Assembly: GCA_011037195.1 (NCBI GenBank) | Contig: JAAEAF010001993.1 | Coordinates: forward strand, 62,001 to 126,000 | Length of the DNA: 64,000 nucleotides | Direction of reading: 5' to 3' | DNA from: Triatoma infestans | Lineage: Eukaryota > Arthropoda > Insecta > Hemiptera > Reduviidae | In this document: in pieces, positions 58,774-64,000 of the stretch | Position numbering within the stretch: the stretch's first letter is position 1 | How the letters are laid out: each line of letters opens with the position of its first letter | Position numbers and translations under genes: made by a program | Notes under the pieces: model-generated | The model's input: only the letters and a program-made list of their open reading frames with translations | Told to the model about the DNA's origin: nothing | Databases searched by the model: none

Positions 58774-60787
58774 TCAAAATATATCATCTTTTAATGGAAA
58801 TCCTAAAAATGTTAATTCTTGATAAGTGTATTCATCTTCTAATTCTTCTAATATTTTAATTGCATTTTTATTTTTATGAATTACAGCTATACACATTGGC
58901 GTTTGGCCCCAAATATTTTTATCATAAAGATTTGCACCATTGTTTACTAAAATATTTATCAATGGTGGGTAACCACTTAGAGCAGCTTTATGTAAAGGCG
59001 TCTCTTGCTTTATATCTTTATCATTGATATTAGCTCCGAAATAAAGTAATGTAGCTATTGCATAAACTTGTAGCATAGAATGAGCACCAATGCATGCTAT
59101 GTGAAGCAGCGATAGACTTGATTTACTTTTAAAATTTGGTTCAGCACCAGCTTTTAATAGTATATAGGTTATTGATTCACTAGGATGTGATATCAGTGAC
59201 ATATAAAGGGGCGTACGATCAAAGCAGTCAACAACATTTACCTGTAAAGAAATTTCATTAGAAAAAAGATAAAGCTTTATATTCTTAAAATTCATTAACA
59301 AATAAGCATACTATCAGAAAATATTAACTTTATTATGGTGGGGCATTTATTGTATTTTATATTACTTTCATTAAATATTATTTTATATTAGGGTCGTCGG
59401 AGCCTGAATTATAAACTTTTGGAGCCCGAGATATAAAAAAATTATGAGGCCCCAAAAGAAAACAATATATTTCTTCAATCAATTCAAATTATTTCTTTCT
59501 ATTTTAATTTCTTTGTAGACCTTAAAGATTCATGTTGATAACATAATAATATCACAACTGCATTGGGATAGAGGCGTAATAATTTTCAACAACTTTCCTA
59601 AATTATTTTCGGAATGAAACAATCTGTTATGGAATCTAACTTTCTCTGATTTTCATCTTTTACACTGATTTAATTATTCTTAGTATTATGAAATATCTTA
59701 GTACACTTATGGTAATTTAGAAGGAACCCCAAGTCACCCCTAAATTCAATATACACAATTTGAAAAACATGATTTGAAAAATTAATTAAATACAAAGGAC
59801 ATATGCGGTAGAATGTGGACCAAAGCGTGGGAGTCATATTAGAAAAAAAATCATGAAAATGATAATGTGATTTATTTTATGTATAAACTGGGTAAGTAGT
59901 TCATTGGTGTTGGAACCACAAACGATACCCTTAAACAGAACATGAAGTTACAGCAAGCAATGCTATATATGTTTTGAGTAACGCAGTTCATAACATACAC
60001 ACACTTCACTTTCGATTTCAGGGCCAAAGGACTTATTTCAGGCGACAATTAAATTTCGGAAATCTCAAAAAGGAAAACAAAAGTTTCTTAAAAGCAGTAA
60101 GGAAAAAAACAGCAAAAAAATAACCTTTTTTTTTGACTTGATTCTAACACTAATTCAAAGTTCGTAATTTATTGAGCGTAATGTATCTCAACCTGGAAAT
60201 AATAACGGTGGAGGACCTGTTTTTTTGTGGTATGTGTTAAAGACGTCCATACGAAATATTTCAATAAAAAAAATTTACAAGCCTATAGTCTTTATATTTA
60301 TGGCTTGCGCTGAAGGGCTTTCACTTAAAAGTATACTTGGCTCTTTTAAAACTAAGTCCCAGATATTATAGTTAATATTTAAAAATAAGTTCTCTAATTT
60401 TGCAATTGTTTTTATGCATTTGTTTGATGCCCCGCTTGCATCTATGGCCTGCAAAACAACGGCTCTAATTACATGGTCCATAAACGGCAAAGATGACATA
60501 AACCTGAATTATAATTATATTTTACTTAATCCTTACACACCTAAGAAAGCAAAATATGAAAAATATAAAACAGGAAATTCAACAAATTTTCATATTAATC
60601 ACACTATATAGAAATAATTTTTTTTAAATATTTGAAAACAGTTTTATAATCTCACATTTGCTTTATATTCAATCAGAGCCTCAATAAATCGTAGACGCCC
60701 ATGGAATGTAGCAACATGCAGCGGTGTCATATCGTACAGTGATAATGCATTTGGATCTGCGCCAGCTTTCAGAAGAATAACTGTTAT
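58774..60787 (-). CDS. Ankyrin-repeat protein, two 3' coding exons (partial gene)
   Basis: Minus-strand exons 60787-60656 (44 codons, acceptor TTTTAG, donor GTGAGA) and 59241-58774 (155 codons and stop, acceptor TTTACAG) join in phase 0. Together they encode 199 residues with at least four ankyrin repeats: VILLKAGADPN with MTPLHVATFHGRLRFIEALI, then DRTPLYMS with YILLKAGAEPN, then SLLHIACIGA with LLYFGANINDKD, then ETPLHKAALSGYPPLINILV with NNGANLYDKN, and a final partial QTPMCIAVIHKN. The protein ends in EEYTYQELTFLGFPLKDDIF-like acidic and aromatic residues with no domain I recognise. The first exon opens mid-repeat, so upstream exons lie beyond or unrecognised before the window end. Family and partner are unknown; a SOCS box or other C-terminal module is not evident. 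Confidence 0.85.
60275..60448 (-). CDS. Possible alternative last exon of the ankyrin gene
   Basis: Between the two ankyrin exons a TTGTTTTGCAG acceptor opens a frame at 60448 that runs 57 codons to a stop at 60275 (AIDASGASNKCIKTIAKLEN, later NIWDLVLKEPSILLSE). The phase is the same as that of the next ankyrin exon, so either could follow the exon ending at 60656. Composition looks protein-like, but I recognise no domain. It could instead belong to another transcript. Confidence 0.4.
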   Translation of the reverse strand, partial: AIDASGASNKCIKTIAKLENLFLNINYNIWDLVLKEPSILLSESPSAQAINIKTIGL

Positions 60788-60976
60788 CTAAAATTATTGA
60801 AGATTTTAATAAACTTTTTTTTTTCGATGGCAATTATCAAAAAACTTTAGCAACAAAAAAACAGCTTCTATAAAATGCCCACTCTAATCTATAGAAATTT
60901 AAAGTCAGTCTTATAAATTCATAAGTTTTCTCGACTCTAGTTCATATTATCATTCCCATTTTAATTAACAGAGTTA

Positions 60977-61170
60977 GGGGCACAGTGATAGCGCAGCAGT
61001 GCCATGCGGAGAAACCGGGTTCAAGTCTAGCAGTGCTGCTTTTATTTTTCTCTTAGGATCCTTTACAGAACTCGTCTGAGAGATAGGCAATGTTGTTTCA
61101 ACATTGTCAGGAAACCAACATGCCTGAGAAGGCTCCGGGTACCAATGACCGGATAAATTAGACCAGAGCT
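60977..61170 (+). repeat. tRNA-derived SINE (family D)
   Basis: Plus strand: GGGGCACAGTGATAGCGCAG (A box region), GGGTTCAAGTCTAGC (B box), then a body with GAACTCGTCTGAGAGATAGG and GAAGGCTCCGGGTACC. Single copy in this window. Confidence 0.55.
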
Positions 61171-61664
61171 TTACTATTACTATAAATGTAGGTAAAAATA
61201 TGTTATATTGGATTTTAGCAATGGTGAAACATGAAACTTTTAACAAATGGCTGGCTCGCATCCTCAAGAAAAAAGCTGTATTTTACACAGTACCATATAT
61301 TAATGCAGCTTGCCTACAATTGCCAGTTCCTTATAGAAGAGGTGAAACTATAATTCTAAACGATCTGTACACGGCCGAGGGGACTTATTTTTGTTACGTT
61401 ACCATTGACCACATATTTCAATTTTTTGTTTTGTATTTTTACTAAAAAAGCAGACAAGGAGCTCGCTAATTTGAGAAAAATTAACAATAGGTTCACAGGA
61501 GCTCTCCTGACAGATACCATAGGACTTTCGGAATAAGTTCTACACATAGCGAATTTCTTCAACCGCGGAATTCTAATTCTGTATTATACAGTATTTTGTA
61601 ACCAGTACATAATTAATTTTTGGAGGACCACCTGCAAAATCATATTTTGGCCCCATAATAATTA

Positions 61665-62420
61665 CTTTCTCTTAATCCTAGTAAATTCTCTTACTTCTGC
61701 TAAGAGAAAGTATTGTAATCGTGTCAAATTTTCGACATGGAGTTTTCAGAGGAAATACATATTTTAAGTCCGAAAAAGTGCTTTTTACAAAAAACGCTCT
61801 GTGTGTCTGGCAGTGCGCCTATTTGAACAGCTTAAAAACGAAAAATCGCAGGATATCACCATAGGATCCGACAGTAAGTTGTCTGCCAAAATTCCTCAAC
61901 CGGAAGTCTGGCAGTGCGCCTATTTGAACAGCTTAAAAACGAAAAATCGCAGGATATCACCATAGGATCCGACAGTAAGTTGTCTGCCAAAATTCCTCAA
62001 CCGGAAGTACCACATTACAGAATTTTTATTTTTTGCGGTTTTCTCAAAAATGGTTCAAATGATTTCCTTTAAACGTTTACATCAACTACATATACAATAA
62101 GCTATAACTTTTATATGAAACAATTCTCTGGGAAAATTTATTTAAGGCGGTTTGTGAGTAGGGGTGGGATTATGTTTTCCTCTAAAATGCTATCTTAGTT
62201 CCGGAAGTGCGCTTTTACTAAATTTTGCCAGTTTATTGCGATTTTCTCCATAAAACACCGAGCGGTTTCATTACATTTGTTAGAACAACTATGAGTACAG
62301 ACAATAGTTGTTTGAAACTATTTTCCATGAAAATTCATTTAAAAAAGTTTTGGTGGAGGGGAGGTTATGCCTTCCTCAAAAAGGTAATTTTATTAAACAG
62401 GCAAATAATATTTGTTGGCT
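61665..62420 (+). repeat. Rep-A copy with a 101-bp internal tandem duplication
   Basis: Forward copy from TACTTTCTCTTAATCCTAGT and AAGAGAAAGTATTGTAATCG to TCATTTAAAAAAGTTTTGG. Inside, CTGGCAGTGCGCCTATTTGA at 61807 recurs at 61908, and the 101-bp unit to CCTCAACCGGAAGT is repeated without change. Confidence 0.85.
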
Positions 62421-62927
62421 ATTTGGTAATTTTAAGACGTGGTATTATATAGATAATATAATGGGGAGAGAAATGAGGTTTGATTAAATGAACGAGATAT
62501 GAAGACACTAATATAATGTAGCTAAGTTTACACTACCTGCACTGGATTTTATAATGAAAATGATAGAATGAATGGTGAGAGTTCTCACCCCAATGAATGG
62601 TGAGTACACAGGTTCTCCCACTGTAGCCTGCCTAAGTCAGAGAGTAATCTCTGTTAACCAGAGAGGGCCTCTCTTCTCTCTGCTGTGGTTGCGTTATCTT
62701 TGCGGTACCATTACAATAATATTTGATATTTATGACACGATGCGATGTACAGTTGTATGGTTGTATCTGATAGATATCCTCTAGATAGATTCCCACTGGC
62801 TTATATAAACAGGTTCTCCCACTCTAGCCTGCATAAGTCAGAGAGTAGTCTCTGTTAATCAGAGAGGGCCTCCCTTCTCTCTGCTGTGGTTGCATTATCT
62901 TTGCGGTACCAATACATCATCGGATAA

Positions 62928-63326
62928 TGTAACAGCAAGAGAGCAAACAGCAAAGAGAGCAAGAGAATCTCAACAGCAAGAGAGCAAACAGCAAAGAGAG
63001 CAAGAGAATCTCAACAGCAAGAGAGCAAACAGCAAAGAGAGTAAGAGAATCTCAACCGCTCTCTCGGGCTGGAGTGGGAGAAGCTGTATAAATATAACGA
63101 CGGACAGTCCATAAAACACAGTTAAACAGTAAAACACAGTTGAGAATTCAGTTCAATACATCCAATCGCTAGGTGTCATTACTCTGACCACTCTACCTTA
63201 AACTTTCTTTATTGTAAAGTCCAGGCAGTCTGTCTCTACTTATTAATATATTTAACCAGTGTTAACCAAGTCTTCTTCTTAATTCATCAACCACACAAAT
63301 TCTCTCCACCCTACACAACCATTACA
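62928..63326 (+). mobile_element. Possible solo LTR
   Basis: It starts TGTAAC and ends TTACA, giving the TG...CA ends and 5-bp inverted TGTAA/TTACA typical of LTRs. A TATAAATA box (63087-63094) sits about 160 bases in. No matching second LTR, primer site or target duplication was found. Three 41-bp tandem units occupy 62931-63053. Confidence 0.35.
62931..63053. repeat. Tandem repeat, three units of 41 bp
   Basis: AACAGCAAGAGAGCAAACAG begins units at 62931, 62972 and 63013. The units are nearly identical (one G to T change in the third). Strong purine bias with alternating AGAG/CAAA blocks. Confidence 0.95.
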
Positions 63327-63494
63327 TTATATCCTCTAGATAGATTCCCACTGGCTATTATACACAGGTTCTCCCACTGTAGCCTGCCTAAGTCAGAGAG
63401 TAATCTCTGTTAACCAAAGAGGGCCTCTCTTCTCTCTGCTGTGGTTGCGTTATCTTTGCGGTACCATTACAATAATATTTGATATTTATAAATA

Positions 63495-63575
63495 AAAATA
63501 AATATCATAAAATCAATAATATAAATAATCATAAAATCAATAATATAAATAATCATAAAATCAATAATATAAATG
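63495..63575. repeat. AT-rich tandem repeat
   Basis: ATAAAATCAATAATATAAAT followed by AATC, repeated about three times, then decaying. Confidence 0.8.
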
Positions 63576-63626
63576 ATAGTAATAATAGTAAAAATCAATA
63601 GTATCAATTATACATGACATTTATAT

Positions 63627-63962
63627 ATGGTATTATATAGTATAATGTTGGAGTCTGTCAGTTACGTCTGGCTTCCAAACATCATACCAGATTATATTAA
63701 AGGAGAAAAATGTGTTTTTGGTAAAGAACGTTGTTTGTGTTGTTCCCGAGAATGTAAAGAGGATGTTGCTCACTTTTTATTAAATTGTCCTTTATACTCT
63801 AGTGTTAGATCAACGTATTTAAGCAGATATATAAAGAACTTAGATGATTATAACAACAATATTAACATATTAGACATTGTTTCTAATGAAAAATTAGATC
63901 ATGTCTACTTATATATCTTAAACAGTCTCAACTTGAGGAAATTGAAATTAAGTATGAATTGA
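63627..63962 (+). pseudogene. LINE ORF2 C-terminal finger, 5'-truncated
   Basis: An open frame ending at 63962 contains CLCCSRECKEDVAHFLLNCP, a C-x-C/C...ED-x-x-HFL-x-x-C pattern of the zinc-finger-like tail of non-LTR ORF2 proteins, followed by LYSSVRSTYL. No reverse transcriptase precedes it, so it is a short 3' remnant. The Met at 63627 is not thought to be a real start. Confidence 0.6.
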
Positions 63963-64000
63963 TCAATTTAATTTTTATTGTGAATTTTACTATATGATCG

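Larger units (their letters stand above)
62611..63492 (+). repeat. Three direct copies of a 110-130-bp unit around a possible solo LTR
   Basis: Units start ACAGGTTCTCCCACT near 62611, 62809 and 63365. Each runs through CTAAGTCAGAGAGTA (or CATAAGTCAGAGAGTA), GAGGGCCTC and CTGTGGTTGC to TTTGCGGTACCA. The second and third are each preceded by ATCCTCTAGATAGATTCCCA. The 399-bp segment between the second and third is described separately. Confidence 0.85.

Noticed and set aside
59330..59720. Transposon-end-like text around GGTCGTCGGAGCC and the GGACCACC stretch near 61625
   Set aside because: No matching inverted partner or target duplication found.
62931..63053. CRISPR-like array
   Set aside because: Head-to-tail identical units without spacers in a eukaryotic genome.
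62890..63114. 74-codon Gln/Arg/Ser-rich frame
   Set aside because: Produced by three 41-bp tandem units; low complexity with no start context.

Overview
The window is nuclear DNA of an arthropod, most likely an insect: it is strongly AT-rich, every recognisable protein gene is split by GT-AG introns, the genes are animal regulatory and cytoskeletal genes with clear fly counterparts, and the non-coding DNA is dense in retroelements, tRNA-derived SINEs and foldback repeats. There are no bacterial operons, rRNA genes or CRISPR arrays.

Layout. 1-4824 is intron ending at the splice acceptor of the last exon (4825-5940, +) of a rotund/squeeze-type C2H2 zinc-finger gene. 5941-18301 is 3' UTR and AT-rich intergenic DNA with a possible DNA-transposon relic (7214-9480), a 540-bp foldback (12773-13314) and a non-LTR retrotransposon tail with an RNase H domain (13332-14386, -). 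18302-26972 (-) is a zyxin-family gene in nine coding exons (456 aa), whose two 3-kb introns carry a LINE inside a foldback, a Penelope-like endonuclease relic with a hammerhead motif, and a dead mariner. A head-to-head promoter interval (26973-27750) separates it from the TAK1/MAP3K7 gene (27751-52692, +; twelve coding exons, 518 aa), whose introns, above all the 12.9-kb intron 9, are packed with copies of one unclassified dispersed repeat, here called Rep-A. 53.2-56 kb holds SINEs and a LINE with clear target-site duplications and a nested SINE. 57563-58524 is a large foldback. 58774-60787 (-) is the 3' part of an ankyrin-repeat gene with a possible alternative last exon. 60.9-64 kb holds a SINE, another Rep-A copy, a triplicated 110-130-bp unit around a possible solo LTR, and a LINE C-terminus at the window end.

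The host genes do not form one pathway. TAK1 is an immune and stress MAP3K, zyxin an actin and focal-adhesion adaptor, and rotund/squeeze a developmental transcription factor.

The most interesting signal is a set of about fifteen hammerhead-ribozyme-like motifs (CTGANGA, a stem II hairpin, GAAA, then a self-complementary ACGT or CCGG stem III), at least four of them nearly intact. Many sit in inverted pairs at the ends of foldback elements. One lies just downstream of a recognisable GIY-YIG endonuclease of a Penelope-like element, which suggests where the family comes from.
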